Positions 52,211 through 61,533 of a DNA stretch of 64,000 nucleotides are shown in pieces. The position numbers and the translations under genes were made by a program. The notes under the pieces are model-generated. The model was not told the DNA's origin. It was given only the letters and a program-made list of their open reading frames with translations, and ran no database searches. The DNA comes from Dongia_B sp035539075 (GTDB lineage Bacteria; Pseudomonadota; Alphaproteobacteria; Dongiales; Dongiaceae): the NCBI GenBank assembly GCA_035539075.1, contig DATLJB010000221.1:42107-106106 (forward strand). The letters are read 5' to 3'. The first letter of the stretch is position 1. Each line of letters opens with the position of its first letter.

Positions 52211-54670
52211 CTAGCTTTTAATGCGCGCATTTTTCGCATCATAGAGCGGTTGCAGGCTGACTTTGGCCGGATAGCGCTTGCAGGCAATTTCCAATTCATA
52301 ATCGCCGGTCAGCACCTCGTCGGCGGTGATGCCTTCGCCGGGATTGCGTACATAGCCGATACCAATATTGGTGTTCAGCGTATAGCCGAAGCCGCCCGAG
52401 GCCAGCCACCCGACCTGCTTGCCGTTACGGAAGATCGTTTCGCGGCCAAGCAGCACGATCGAGGGATCATCGACCGTGAAGCAGGCGAGGAGCTTCGGCA
52501 GTTTCTTGGCAGACTGCGCTATCAAAGCATCGCGCCCGAGGAAGGGAACGCCCTTCTTCAGCTTGACGGCCCAGCCCATGCCGGCTTCCAGGGGCGAATG
52601 GTCAGGCGAGATATCGCTCGACCATGCGCGATAGAATTTCTCCAGGCGCAGGCTTTCGATCGCGCGATATCCGGCATTGGCAATGCCATGTGCCTTGCCT
52701 GCCTGCATCAGCGCGTCATAGACGGCTCCCAGCGCCTCGACCGGCACATGCAGCTCCCAGCCAAGTTCGCCGACATAGGTGACCCGCAAGGCCCGTACCG
52801 GCGCCCCGGCTATCTGCAATTCGCGCATCTGGCCAAAAGGGAAGGCGGCGTTGGATACATTGTCGACCGTCACCGTCTCAAGGACGTCGCGCGCCTTCGG
52901 CCCCATCAAAGAGAGGACGCCATAGGCCGAGGTGACATCGACCAGGCGGGCATCGAGGTCTGCCGGGATGTGCCGGCTGATCCAGTTGAAATCATGCGTC
53001 GCAAAGCCGGTGCCGGTGACGATGTAATAGGCATCCTCAGCAAGACGCGTGACGGTGAGGTCGCATTCGATGCCACCCCGGCTGTTCAGCATCTGGGTAT
53101 AGATGATGCTGCCCGGCTGCTTGGCGACGTCATTGGCGCAGATCCATCTCAGCGCCGCCTCAGCATCCTTGCCGACCATCAGGAACTTGGCGAATGAGGT
53201 CTGGTCGATCAGCACCACACGCTCACGCGCCGCCTTGTGCTCCAGACCGACTTGGTCGAACCAGTTCTGGCGGCCGTAAGTGTAGATGTCCTTGACCGCT
53301 GTGCCTTTCGGCGCGAACCAGTTCGGGCGTTCCCAGCCAAGCTTCCAGCCGAAGACGGCCCCCTGGTCCTTCAGCCGCTGATAGAGCGGCGAGGTGCGAA
53401 CGGGTCGGCCGCTTTCCAGCTCTTCATGCGGCCAGGCCATGGAATAGTGATGCGCATAGGCCTCGAGCGTGCGCGTCAGCACCCAGTTCTTGTCACGGTG
53501 GACGGAGCCGAAACGGCGGATATCGACCGGCCAGAGATCCATCGGCGGCTCGCCCGCGGCAACCCATTCGGCGAGCGCCCGGCCGGCGCCGCCACCCGAG
53601 GCAATGCCGAAAGCATTGAAGCCGGCGCCGACGAAGAAGTTTTTCACCTCCGGCGCTTCGCCGAGAATGAAATTGCCGTCCGGCGTGAAGCTTTCCGGTC
53701 CATTGATCATCTGCTTGATACCGGCATTCTGCAGGCCCGGCACACGTGCCATGGCCTGTTCCATCAGCGGCTCGAAATGATCCCAGTCATTTTCCAGGAG
53801 CTGGAAGGCGAAATTCTCCGGCAAGCCGCCACGCTCCCCGTTGGGCTTCCAGGGTTTCGGATTGTGTTCGTAGCCGCCCATGACGAGACCGCCGACCTCT
53901 TCCTTGAAATAGATCAGACGGTCGGGATCGCGCAGGGTAGGGAGGTTCTTCGGCACGCCGGCCATCGGCTCCGTGACGACATATTGATGCTGCACCGAGG
54001 TGAGCGGGACATTGACCCCGGCCAACTGGCCGATCTCGCGCGCCCACTGGCCGGCGCAATTGATGACGACATCGCAGCGGATAGTGCCCTTGTCGGTGAC
54101 CACACCAACGGCGTGGCCCTTTTCGACGATGATGCCGGTCACCGCGGTTTCCTCGTAGATCTTCACGCCGTTCTGCCGTGCGCCCTTGGCGAGCGACTGG
54201 GCGATGTCGGCGGGATTGGCCTGGCCATCCGTGGGCAGGAAAGCGGCGCCCACCACATCGGAGATATCCATCACCGGCCACAGCTTCTGCGCTTCTTGAG
54301 GCGTGAGGATTTCCATTTCCAGGCCGAAGGAATGCGCCGTCGTCGCCTGGCGCTTGATCTCGGTGAGGCGTTCCTGGTTGCAGGCGAGGCGCAGGCCGCC
54401 ATTCATCTTCCATCCGGTGGCAAGCCCCGTCTCCTGCTCGAGCCGGTTATAGAGCTCGACCGAGTTCTTCAGCAGCTGCGTGATATTGGCGGAGGTCCGC
54501 AGCTGACCGACAAGGCCTGCGGCATGCCAGGTCGAACCGCTGGTCAGCTTGTGGCGCTCGACGATGATCGTGTCCTTCCAGCCGAGCTTCGCCAGATGAT
54601 AAGCGGTGGAGCAGCCGATGATGCCGCCGCCAATGATGACGGCGCGGGCCTGGCTCGGGAAATCTGACAT
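52211..54670 (-). CDS. Dimethylglycine/sarcosine dehydrogenase-like flavoprotein with GcvT domain
   Basis: 819 residues. FAD-binding 'AVIIGGGIIGCSTAYHLAKLGW', then 'SGSTWHAAGLVG' whose His is the covalent FAD site in DMGDH-type enzymes. The C-terminal half is a GcvT/aminomethyltransferase region ('SLMGPKARDVLE', 'VTYVGELGWELHVP', 'GYRAIESLRLEKFYRAW') that passes the one-carbon unit to tetrahydrofolate. It likely demethylates dimethylglycine, sarcosine or a related methylated amine. Follows the choline-kinase-like gene by 9 bp. Confidence 0.88.
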   Translation of the reverse strand: MSDFPSQARAVIIGGGIIGCSTAYHLAKLGWKDTIIVERHKLTSGSTWHAAGLVGQLRTSANITQLLKNSVELYNRLEQETGLATGWKMNGGLRLACNQERLTEIKRQATTAHSFGLEMEILTPQEAQKLWPVMDISDVVGAAFLPTDGQANPADIAQSLAKGARQNGVKIYEETAVTGIIVEKGHAVGVVTDKGTIRCDVVINCAGQWAREIGQLAGVNVPLTSVQHQYVVTEPMAGVPKNLPTLRDPDRLIYFKEEVGGLVMGGYEHNPKPWKPNGERGGLPENFAFQLLENDWDHFEPLMEQAMARVPGLQNAGIKQMINGPESFTPDGNFILGEAPEVKNFFVGAGFNAFGIASGGGAGRALAEWVAAGEPPMDLWPVDIRRFGSVHRDKNWVLTRTLEAYAHHYSMAWPHEELESGRPVRTSPLYQRLKDQGAVFGWKLGWERPNWFAPKGTAVKDIYTYGRQNWFDQVGLEHKAARERVVLIDQTSFAKFLMVGKDAEAALRWICANDVAKQPGSIIYTQMLNSRGGIECDLTVTRLAEDAYYIVTGTGFATHDFNWISRHIPADLDARLVDVTSAYGVLSLMGPKARDVLETVTVDNVSNAAFPFGQMRELQIAGAPVRALRVTYVGELGWELHVPVEALGAVYDALMQAGKAHGIANAGYRAIESLRLEKFYRAWSSDISPDHSPLEAGMGWAVKLKKGVPFLGRDALIAQSAKKLPKLLACFTVDDPSIVLLGRETIFRNGKQVGWLASGGFGYTLNTNIGIGYVRNPGEGITADEVLTGDYELEIACKRYPAKVSLQPLYDAKNARIKS

Positions 54671-54679
54671 GTCAAAACC

Positions 54680-55555
54680 TCAGCGATGGGATAAGTCGGC
54701 ATAAGCGCGTTCGAAACGCGCCGAGTTTTCCGCAGTATAGGCGGCGTAGTCGAAATCGAGCGTCGAATGGATCTCGGAGATCATGCTCCAGAGCGTTTCC
54801 CGCAGCAGCGAGGCGCATTTCATCGCGCCATAGCGGCGTAGCAGATCATCATCGGCCCGGCGCTCATAATAGGCCTCCAGCAGCCATATCTCGCTCTCGA
54901 GTTCCACCTCATTGTTGGAGCAGAGGTTGGCAAGATCGAAGAGCGGCGAATTGAAGCCGGCATAGTCCCAATCGATCAACCAAAGCCGCTTGCCGTCATC
55001 GAGCAGGTTGGAGGGCAGCAGATCGTTATGGCCATAGACGATGTCCACCGGCCCGACCATCTGCTCCAGCTCCTCGGCGATCTGCATCAGACGGGTGAGG
55101 GCGGAAAGGTGGCGGCTCGCCGCGTCCTTGAGACTGTGGGCGTAATCACGCAGCACGTGGAATACCCAGAAGATCAACGCCGGGCCGCGAATTTCGCGCG
55201 GCATATCGCGGTGGCACCGGCGGATGAGATCCAGGATGCGGCCGAGGTTGTCGCGCTGTCGCACATCTTCGGCGGCGAATGTGCGGGCATCGACGAAATC
55301 GAAGACCAGCGCGCCGGGCTCGGCATGCCGGACCTGGGGCGAAAGACCACAGCGCGCGGCGGCATGGCTGGCCGCGAGCTCGTTGAAACGCATCACGCCA
55401 TGGACCGGAATATCGTCGCCGATGCGGACGAAATAACGCTGACCGCCGCAATCAACGCGGAAATTGGCGTTGGTGATGCCGCCCTTGATCTGCTGCGGCG
55501 TCACCGCGCCCGACCAGAACTTCAGGGACTTTGCCCGTTCCACTGCCGTCGTCAT
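54680..55555 (-). CDS. Choline/ethanolamine kinase-like phosphotransferase
   Basis: About 291 residues from the ATG at 55555 (GGGGAG five nt upstream). Catalytic signature 'VDIVYGHNDLLPSNLLDDGKRLWLIDWDYAGFNSPLFDLAN' is that of choline/ethanolamine kinases (HNDxxxxN, DWDYA). Sits between a DeoR regulator and a methylamine dehydrogenase-like gene, so a choline-related substrate is likely. Confidence 0.85.
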   Translation of the reverse strand: MTTAVERAKSLKFWSGAVTPQQIKGGITNANFRVDCGGQRYFVRIGDDIPVHGVMRFNELAASHAAARCGLSPQVRHAEPGALVFDFVDARTFAAEDVRQRDNLGRILDLIRRCHRDMPREIRGPALIFWVFHVLRDYAHSLKDAASRHLSALTRLMQIAEELEQMVGPVDIVYGHNDLLPSNLLDDGKRLWLIDWDYAGFNSPLFDLANLCSNNEVELESEIWLLEAYYERRADDDLLRRYGAMKCASLLRETLWSMISEIHSTLDFDYAAYTAENSARFERAYADLSHR

Positions 55556-55681
55556 TTGCACTCCCCTCGACCCGAGCAACTTGCCATTGGTCTGGAAAAG
55601 TGGCAACCACAAAACAACACTATTTGACCGGTTCGTGTTGGTTTTTGGATCGGGCAATTATTCCGCGGAAGTCGGGGAGCG

Positions 55682-56473
55682 CTATTTCGCGATCAAAATC
55701 TGGACGTCCGCTGCTTCCAGCTCGCGCGCAACGGTTTCCGGCGGTTCCGCATCTGTCACCAGCAGGTCGATATCGGAAAACGGACAGGCGGTGATCAGTG
55801 CTCTTGCGGTGAATTTTGTATGATCGCTGACGACGATGACCCGCTCAGCGTGAGCGATAAGGGCGCGACAGACCTCCGCTTCGCACAGGTGATTATCCAT
55901 CAGCCCGCCATCCGCGCTGAGCGCGGCCGCCGAAATGATCGCCGTTCGCGCATTGAACTGTTCGATGAAGGCGAGGGTGACCGGGCCGAAGCTGGCATTA
56001 TCATCGGCGCGCATCTCGCCGCCGGCGAGGAAGACGCGGTTGCCGCTGCTTTGGGTCAATTGCTGGGCGATGGGGGCGGAATTGGTGATGGCGGTGAGGT
56101 CGCGATGCCCCCGCAGCGCCTCCGCCACATAGATATTCGTACTGCCGGTATCGATCAGCAGGGATTCGCCGTCACTGATTTCGCGCGCAGCGGTGGCGGC
56201 AATCAGCCGTTTCGCCGCCATATTGGCAGAAAGGCGGCGCTGCAGCGGCTGATCGTCGCGGCGATCCGGCCAATGCACATTGCCGTGGCTTTTGACGACC
56301 AATCCCTTGGCCGCCAACAACCTGATGTCGCGGCGCAGAGTCTCGGTCGACACCTGCAGCGCGTCCGCAAGACCGCTGATGCTGCAGATGCCTTCGCGAC
56401 GCAGCATTTCCAGGAGCTGGCCCTGCCGCTCATTGAGGCGGAGGGCCGGCAGATCGAGAGCGATGTCGTTCAT
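55682..56473 (-). CDS. DeoR family transcriptional regulator
   Basis: 263 residues. N-terminal HTH 'RQGQLLEMLRREGICSISGLADALQVSTETLRRDIRLLAAKGLV'-like, then a DeoR sensor domain ('LLIDTGSTNIYVAEAL', 'GGEMRADDNASFGP', 'VIVVSDHTKF'). These sense a phosphorylated ligand, fitting the kinase gene 126 bp downstream. It probably controls the kinase-dehydrogenase pair. Confidence 0.92.
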   Translation of the reverse strand: MNDIALDLPALRLNERQGQLLEMLRREGICSISGLADALQVSTETLRRDIRLLAAKGLVVKSHGNVHWPDRRDDQPLQRRLSANMAAKRLIAATAAREISDGESLLIDTGSTNIYVAEALRGHRDLTAITNSAPIAQQLTQSSGNRVFLAGGEMRADDNASFGPVTLAFIEQFNARTAIISAAALSADGGLMDNHLCEAEVCRALIAHAERVIVVSDHTKFTARALITACPFSDIDLLVTDAEPPETVARELEAADVQILIAK

Positions 56474-56760
56474 GTGGCGCCTCCCAGCGTTTCGCGTTAG
56501 CTCTGCTTGTCCCTCTCTCGGCGGCCGGGGTCAATCCCGCACCGCCAGCCGGCAGCGCCAGCGGCCTCCCGCGGCCGCCGCAGGCATCCCCTGCAGGCTG
56601 CGCTACGCGAGAGTTACCGCTAACAAAAACGCTGACAAGTGGCACAGGATCGTTCAAGTTAACCCTGGTTTTTATCCCCGAGTCGGACCGGATGGAGTAG
56701 GTTTAACCATTACCTCGCCCGGTTCCAGCGGGCCCCATCCTGCCGAAGGTGCGTCATCCG

Positions 56761-58239
56761 ATGCTGCGACCAACATTAATCAGCCAACCATTTGATATTG
56801 TTGTGTTTGGTGGACGAGGAGATCTCGCCAAACGCAAGCTCCTGCCGGCGCTGTTCCAGCTAGACCGCGAAAATCGTCTGCCGCTTGACGGGCGCATCAT
56901 CGGTGCTTCCCGGGGCGGCATGGACGGGGACGCTTACCGCCAGCTCGTTGAGCAGGCCTGTCATGATTTTCTGCCGGCCAAAGCCTTTGATCCGGCGACA
57001 TGGGAACGCTTCGCGAAGCGGCTCAATTACGTGGGCATGGATGCCACGACCGCGGCCGATTATCAGGCGCTGAAGGATCTGCTGTCCGGACGTGAAGATG
57101 TGCCGCGCGTCTTCTACCTTGCCACGGCCCCGGATCTGTTCGGTCCGATTACCCGCTGCCTGCAAGATGCCGGCCTGGTCACGCCGGTGACACGCCTCGT
57201 TCTGGAAAAGCCGCTGGGTCACGATCTCGCCTCTTCGCATGAGATCAATGCCGAGGTGGGCGCGGTGGTTTCCGAACATCAGCTCTATCGGATCGATCAT
57301 TATCTCGGCAAGGAAACGGTGCAGAACCTCATGGTGCTGCGCTTCGCCAATTCACTGTTCGAGCCGCTGTGGAACCGGACGCATATCGACCATGTTCAGA
57401 TTACGGTGGCGGAGAGCGTCGGCGTCTCCGGCCGCTGGAGCTATTATGACGGCGCCGGTGCGCTACGTGACATGGTGCAGAACCACCTGCTGCAGTTGCT
57501 TTGCCTGACCGCGATGGAGCCGCCGATCTCGCTGGAGGCCAATGCCATCCGTGATGAAAAGGTGAAGGTGCTGAAATCCCTCGTGCCGATTGGCAGCAGT
57601 GACGTGGCGCAGTTGACGGTGCGCGGCCAATATCGCGCCGGAGCCATCGACGGGAAGCCGGTGCCGGGCTATCTCGACGAACAGGATTCACGCGGCAGCA
57701 GCGACACCGAGACCTATGTCGCCATCAAGGCGCATGTCGATAATTGGCGCTGGGCCGGCGTGCCCTTCTATCTGCGCACCGGCAAGCGGCTGCCGCAGCG
57801 CTGCTCGGAAATCGTCGTACAGTTCCGCCAGCCGCCGCATTTCATCTATCCGGAGAGCGCCGGGCCATTCCCGCCCAATCGGCTGGTCATGCGCATCCAG
57901 CCGAATGAAGGCATCCGCTTTCAGATGCTGAATAAGCGGCCCGGCCCGGGCGAGCTGAAGCTCAGCCAGACGGCGCTCAACCTGAGCTTTGCCGATGAAT
58001 TCGGCAGCGTCATTCCCGACGCCTATGAGCGTCTGCTGCTGGATGTGATCCGCGGCCGGCCGACCTTGTTCATGCGCGTCGATGAATTGGAGGCCGCCTG
58101 GCGGTGGACCGATACGATCCTTCGCAGCTGGCAGCAGCAGGGGACGCCCGTGAAGCACTACACCGCCGGCGCCTGGGGCCCGTCCGCCGCGATCGCCCTG
58201 ATCGAGCGTGATGGCCGAACCTGGCATGAAGAAGACTGA
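56761..58239 (+). CDS. zwf: Glucose-6-phosphate 1-dehydrogenase
   Basis: About 492 residues from the ATG at 56761 (an in-frame GTG at 56749 is possible). NADP-binding 'DIVVFGGRGDLAKRKLLPALF' and the active-site signature 'YRIDHYLGKETVQNLMVLRFAN'. First step of the Entner-Doudoroff and pentose phosphate routes. Leads the zwf-pgl-edd-eda operon. Confidence 0.96.
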   Translation: MLRPTLISQPFDIVVFGGRGDLAKRKLLPALFQLDRENRLPLDGRIIGASRGGMDGDAYRQLVEQACHDFLPAKAFDPATWERFAKRLNYVGMDATTAADYQALKDLLSGREDVPRVFYLATAPDLFGPITRCLQDAGLVTPVTRLVLEKPLGHDLASSHEINAEVGAVVSEHQLYRIDHYLGKETVQNLMVLRFANSLFEPLWNRTHIDHVQITVAESVGVSGRWSYYDGAGALRDMVQNHLLQLLCLTAMEPPISLEANAIRDEKVKVLKSLVPIGSSDVAQLTVRGQYRAGAIDGKPVPGYLDEQDSRGSSDTETYVAIKAHVDNWRWAGVPFYLRTGKRLPQRCSEIVVQFRQPPHFIYPESAGPFPPNRLVMRIQPNEGIRFQMLNKRPGPGELKLSQTALNLSFADEFGSVIPDAYERLLLDVIRGRPTLFMRVDELEAAWRWTDTILRSWQQQGTPVKHYTAGAWGPSAAIALIERDGRTWHEED

Positions 58240-58301
58240 GCGGGCGAAGACTGAACCGGCCGGCAGCCCCTTCTGCCGCCCAACCAATGAAGAGCGCTGA
58301 T

Positions 58302-59006
58302 ATGACTGGCGCAACAATTACGCTGCATCATCACGCCGATGCCGGGGCTTTCGCTACGGTCATTGCGGAGCGACTGGCCGGCGAAATCCGCACCGGCCTG
58401 GAAACCCGCGGAAAGGCGAGCTTTGCCGTTCCCGGCGGCTCGACGCCCGGACCGGTTTTTGACCGGCTGGCCGCCAGCGAGATCGACTGGCCGCGCGTCA
58501 CCGTGACGCTGACGGATGAGCGCTGGGTGCCGACCTCGGATCCGGCAAGCAACGAGCACCTGCTGCGGCAGCGCCTGTTGGCCGGAAAAGCGCAGGCAAT
58601 GCAGTTGGTTGGCCTGCATGCCGCGACTGCAATGCCCAGCGCGGCGGTGGAAGCGGTTGCGGACCGTCTCCGCCGGCTGCCGTTGCCTTTCGATGCCGTC
58701 ATGCTCGGAATGGGCGGGGATGGCCATTTCGCCTCGCTGTTTCCCGGTATGAAGGCGCTGGCCGAGGGCCTGGCGCTCGACGGCAAGGAAAGCTGTGTCG
58801 CCAGCGATGCGCCGATCAATGGCCAGCCTCGTATCTCGCTGACGTTGCCGGTGTTGCTGAACACGCGCCTGCTGCTGCTGGCGATACGGGGCGCCGACAA
58901 ATTGCAGGTCGTCGACCGCGCTAAAACGGCGTCACCCCTCGAACTGCCGATCGCTGCCGTCCTGCGTCAGGCGCGCGTGCCGGTGGAGATCCACTATACA
59001 GATTGA
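58302..59006 (+). CDS. pgl: 6-phosphogluconolactonase
   Basis: 234 residues. 'SFAVPGGSTPGPVFDRLA', 'VTLTDERWVP' and 'MLGMGGDGHFASLFP' are the DevB/SOL-type motifs. Hydrolyses 6-phosphogluconolactone. Start at 58302 preferred over 58287 because of the AAGAG upstream. Its stop adjoins the edd start region. Confidence 0.94.
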   Translation: MTGATITLHHHADAGAFATVIAERLAGEIRTGLETRGKASFAVPGGSTPGPVFDRLAASEIDWPRVTVTLTDERWVPTSDPASNEHLLRQRLLAGKAQAMQLVGLHAATAMPSAAVEAVADRLRRLPLPFDAVMLGMGGDGHFASLFPGMKALAEGLALDGKESCVASDAPINGQPRISLTLPVLLNTRLLLLAIRGADKLQVVDRAKTASPLELPIAAVLRQARVPVEIHYTD

Positions 59007-59017
59007 TGAGGCCGAAT

Positions 59018-60832
59018 ATGCATCCCACCCTTCGCGACGTCACCCAACGCATCATCGATCGCAGCAGGGAGAGCCGGAAGGCCTATCTCGATAAAGTCGC
59101 CCGCGCCCAACAGGGCAAGCGCCGCCGCGGTCTTTCCTGCGGCAATTTCGCCCATGGCGTGGCGGCTTGCGCGGCCGACGACAAGCATAAACTAAGTGCC
59201 GAAAGCATCATCAATATCGGTATCGTCACCGCCTATAACGACATGCTCTCCGCGCATCAGCCGTTCCGCGATTATCCCGAACTGATCAAGGCGGCGGTCG
59301 AGGAAATCGGCGCCGTCGCCCAGGTGGCGGGTGGCGTGCCCGCAATGTGCGACGGCGTTACCCAGGGCCAGCCCGGCATGGAATTGTCGCTGTTCAGCCG
59401 CGATGTCATTGCGATGTCGACAGCCGTTGCGCTCAGCCACGACATGTTCGATGCGGTCCTTTGTCTTGGCGTCTGCGACAAGATCGTGCCGGGCCTGCTG
59501 ATGGGGGCGCTCAGCTTCGGACACTTGCCGACCATCTTCGTGCCGGCGGGGCCAATGCCCACCGGGATTTCCAATGCGGAGAAGAGCCGGGTCCGCCAGC
59601 TCTATGCCGAGGGCAAGGCGTCGCGGGATGAATTGCTGCAGGCTGAAATGGCCTCCTATCATGCGCCCGGCACCTGCACCTTCTACGGCACCGCCAACAG
59701 CAATCAGATGCTGATGGAGATCATGGGCCTGCATATGCCGGGAACGGCCTTCGTCAACCCTGGTGAGCCCCTGCGGCAAGCGCTGACCAAGGCCGCCGCC
59801 CGCCATGCAGTGGAAATCGGCGTCGGCGGCAAGACGCCGCGACCGATTGCCGAGGTCATCGACGAGCGTTCCTTCGTCAATGCCATCGTCGGGTTGATGG
59901 CGACCGGGGGCTCGACCAATCATACGATCCATCTGATCGCTTGCGCGCGCGCCGCCGGCATTCAGCTCAATTGGCAGGATTTCGCCGAGCTTTCGCAGGT
60001 GACACCCTTGCTCGCCCGTGTTTATCCCAATGGCAGCGCGGACGTGAACCAGTTCCAGGCCGCCGGCGGCATCGGCTATGTCATCGGCCAGTTGCTGAAG
60101 GCAGGCCTGTTGCACGAGGACGTGCAGACGATCATGGGACAGGGGCTGGCCCACTATACCGCTGAGCCCTTCCTGGAGGATGGCGCGGCGGTCTGGCGGC
60201 CCGGGACAGCAGTGTCGCACAACACCGATATCCTGCGGCCCGCAGATGACCCCTTTGACCGTGAAGGCGGCATCCGGCTGCTGACCGGCAATCTTGGCCG
60301 CGCCGTCATCAAGATTTCGGCCGTCAAGCCGCAACATCGCCAGGTGACCGCGCCGGCCGCCGTCTTCGAGGATCAGGATGACGTGGTGACGGCTTTCAAG
60401 GAAGGCAAGCTGCATCGCGACGTGATCGTCGTCCTGCGCGGCCAGGGGCCTTCGGCCAATGGCATGCCGGAGTTGCACAAGCTGACGCCGTCGCTCGGCG
60501 TCCTGCAGGATCTCGGCTACAAGGTGGCACTGGTCACCGATGGACGCATGTCCGGCGCCTCCGGCAAGGTACCTGCGGCCATTCATGTGACGCCCGAGGC
60601 GACGCAAGGCGGCATGCTGGCGCGGCTCAGGGATGGCGACGTGGTCACCCTGGATGCCGAGCGGAACGAGTTGAGCGTACGCCTGGAGTCTGCGGAATTG
60701 AACAGCCGCAACCTCTGGCAGAGTCATGCGGTTCAGGATGGCATCGGTCGTGAATTGTTCGCCGGCATGCGCGAACTGGCGACGGCGGCGGAGCAGGGTG
60801 CGATGACCTTCGGCGCCTGGACGCGCGCCTGA
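59018..60832 (+). CDS. edd: Phosphogluconate dehydratase
   Basis: About 604 residues. Fe-S/metal cysteines and motifs 'GGVPAMCDGVTQGQPGMELSLFSRDVIAMSTA', 'LGVCDKIVPGLLMGALSFGHLP' and 'VTDGRMSGASGKVPAAIHVTPEA' are those of the IlvD/Edd family, Edd branch. The ATG at 59018 has GAGG six nt upstream; 59006 is an alternative that would overlap pgl by one base. Makes 2-keto-3-deoxy-6-phosphogluconate. Confidence 0.96.
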   Translation: MHPTLRDVTQRIIDRSRESRKAYLDKVARAQQGKRRRGLSCGNFAHGVAACAADDKHKLSAESIINIGIVTAYNDMLSAHQPFRDYPELIKAAVEEIGAVAQVAGGVPAMCDGVTQGQPGMELSLFSRDVIAMSTAVALSHDMFDAVLCLGVCDKIVPGLLMGALSFGHLPTIFVPAGPMPTGISNAEKSRVRQLYAEGKASRDELLQAEMASYHAPGTCTFYGTANSNQMLMEIMGLHMPGTAFVNPGEPLRQALTKAAARHAVEIGVGGKTPRPIAEVIDERSFVNAIVGLMATGGSTNHTIHLIACARAAGIQLNWQDFAELSQVTPLLARVYPNGSADVNQFQAAGGIGYVIGQLLKAGLLHEDVQTIMGQGLAHYTAEPFLEDGAAVWRPGTAVSHNTDILRPADDPFDREGGIRLLTGNLGRAVIKISAVKPQHRQVTAPAAVFEDQDDVVTAFKEGKLHRDVIVVLRGQGPSANGMPELHKLTPSLGVLQDLGYKVALVTDGRMSGASGKVPAAIHVTPEATQGGMLARLRDGDVVTLDAERNELSVRLESAELNSRNLWQSHAVQDGIGRELFAGMRELATAAEQGAMTFGAWTRA

Positions 60833-60885
60833 CGGTAACGATAGCGACGGAAGATAGCGGCAGGCAATGAAGAGCGGGGTGACCA

Positions 60886-61533
60886 ATGGCTGATCTCGAC
60901 CTGAGGGAAAGCTTGAAGGCGACGGGCGTGGTGCCGGTCGTCGTGATCGACGATGAGGCCGTGGCGGTGCCGCTGGCCCGTTGCCTGGTAGATGCAGGCA
61001 TCACGATGATTGAAGTCACCTTGCGCCGGCCAGGTGCATGGAAGGCCATGGAGCGGATCATCGCCGAGGTGCCTGAGATCATCACCGGGGCCGGCAGCGT
61101 CACCTCACCGGAACAGTTGCAGCGGCTTGCCAAGATGGGCTGCCGCTTTGCCGTCAGCCCCGGCCTGACGCCGAAGCTGATCCGCGCAGCGCGTGATGCC
61201 GGCATGCCCTATCTGCCGGGCGCCGTGACGGCGTCAGAGGTGCTGATGGCGATGGAAGAGGGACTTGATACGCTGAAGTTCTTTCCCGCCGCCCAGGCAG
61301 GAGGCATTCCGATGCTGAAGGCCCTGCGATCGCCTTTGCCGAATATCATGTTCTGCCCGACCGGCGGCATCGATCTTGGCAATGCGTCGGAATATATCTC
61401 ACTCCCCAACGTCATCGCGGTCGGCAGTTCGTGGGTCGTGCCGGAAGCGGCCGTCGCCGCGGGCGAGTGGGGCGAGATCGCCGATCGGGTCCAGCGTTTC
61501 CGCGCCACGATCCTTGAGGAGGCGACTGCTTGA
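60886..61533 (+). CDS. eda: KDPG/KHG aldolase
   Basis: 215 residues. The catalytic Glu in 'ITMIEVTLRRPGAW', 'GAGSVTSPEQLQRLAKMGCRFAVSPG' and the Schiff-base Lys in 'DTLKFFPAAQAGG' are present. Splits KDPG into pyruvate and glyceraldehyde-3-phosphate. Completes the Entner-Doudoroff operon. Confidence 0.96.
   Translation: MADLDLRESLKATGVVPVVVIDDEAVAVPLARCLVDAGITMIEVTLRRPGAWKAMERIIAEVPEIITGAGSVTSPEQLQRLAKMGCRFAVSPGLTPKLIRAARDAGMPYLPGAVTASEVLMAMEEGLDTLKFFPAAQAGGIPMLKALRSPLPNIMFCPTGGIDLGNASEYISLPNVIAVGSSWVVPEAAVAAGEWGEIADRVQRFRATILEEATA

Noticed and set aside
53237..54667. 476-codon plus-strand frame opposite the dehydrogenase
   Set aside because: Shadow frame without recognisable domains or RBS.
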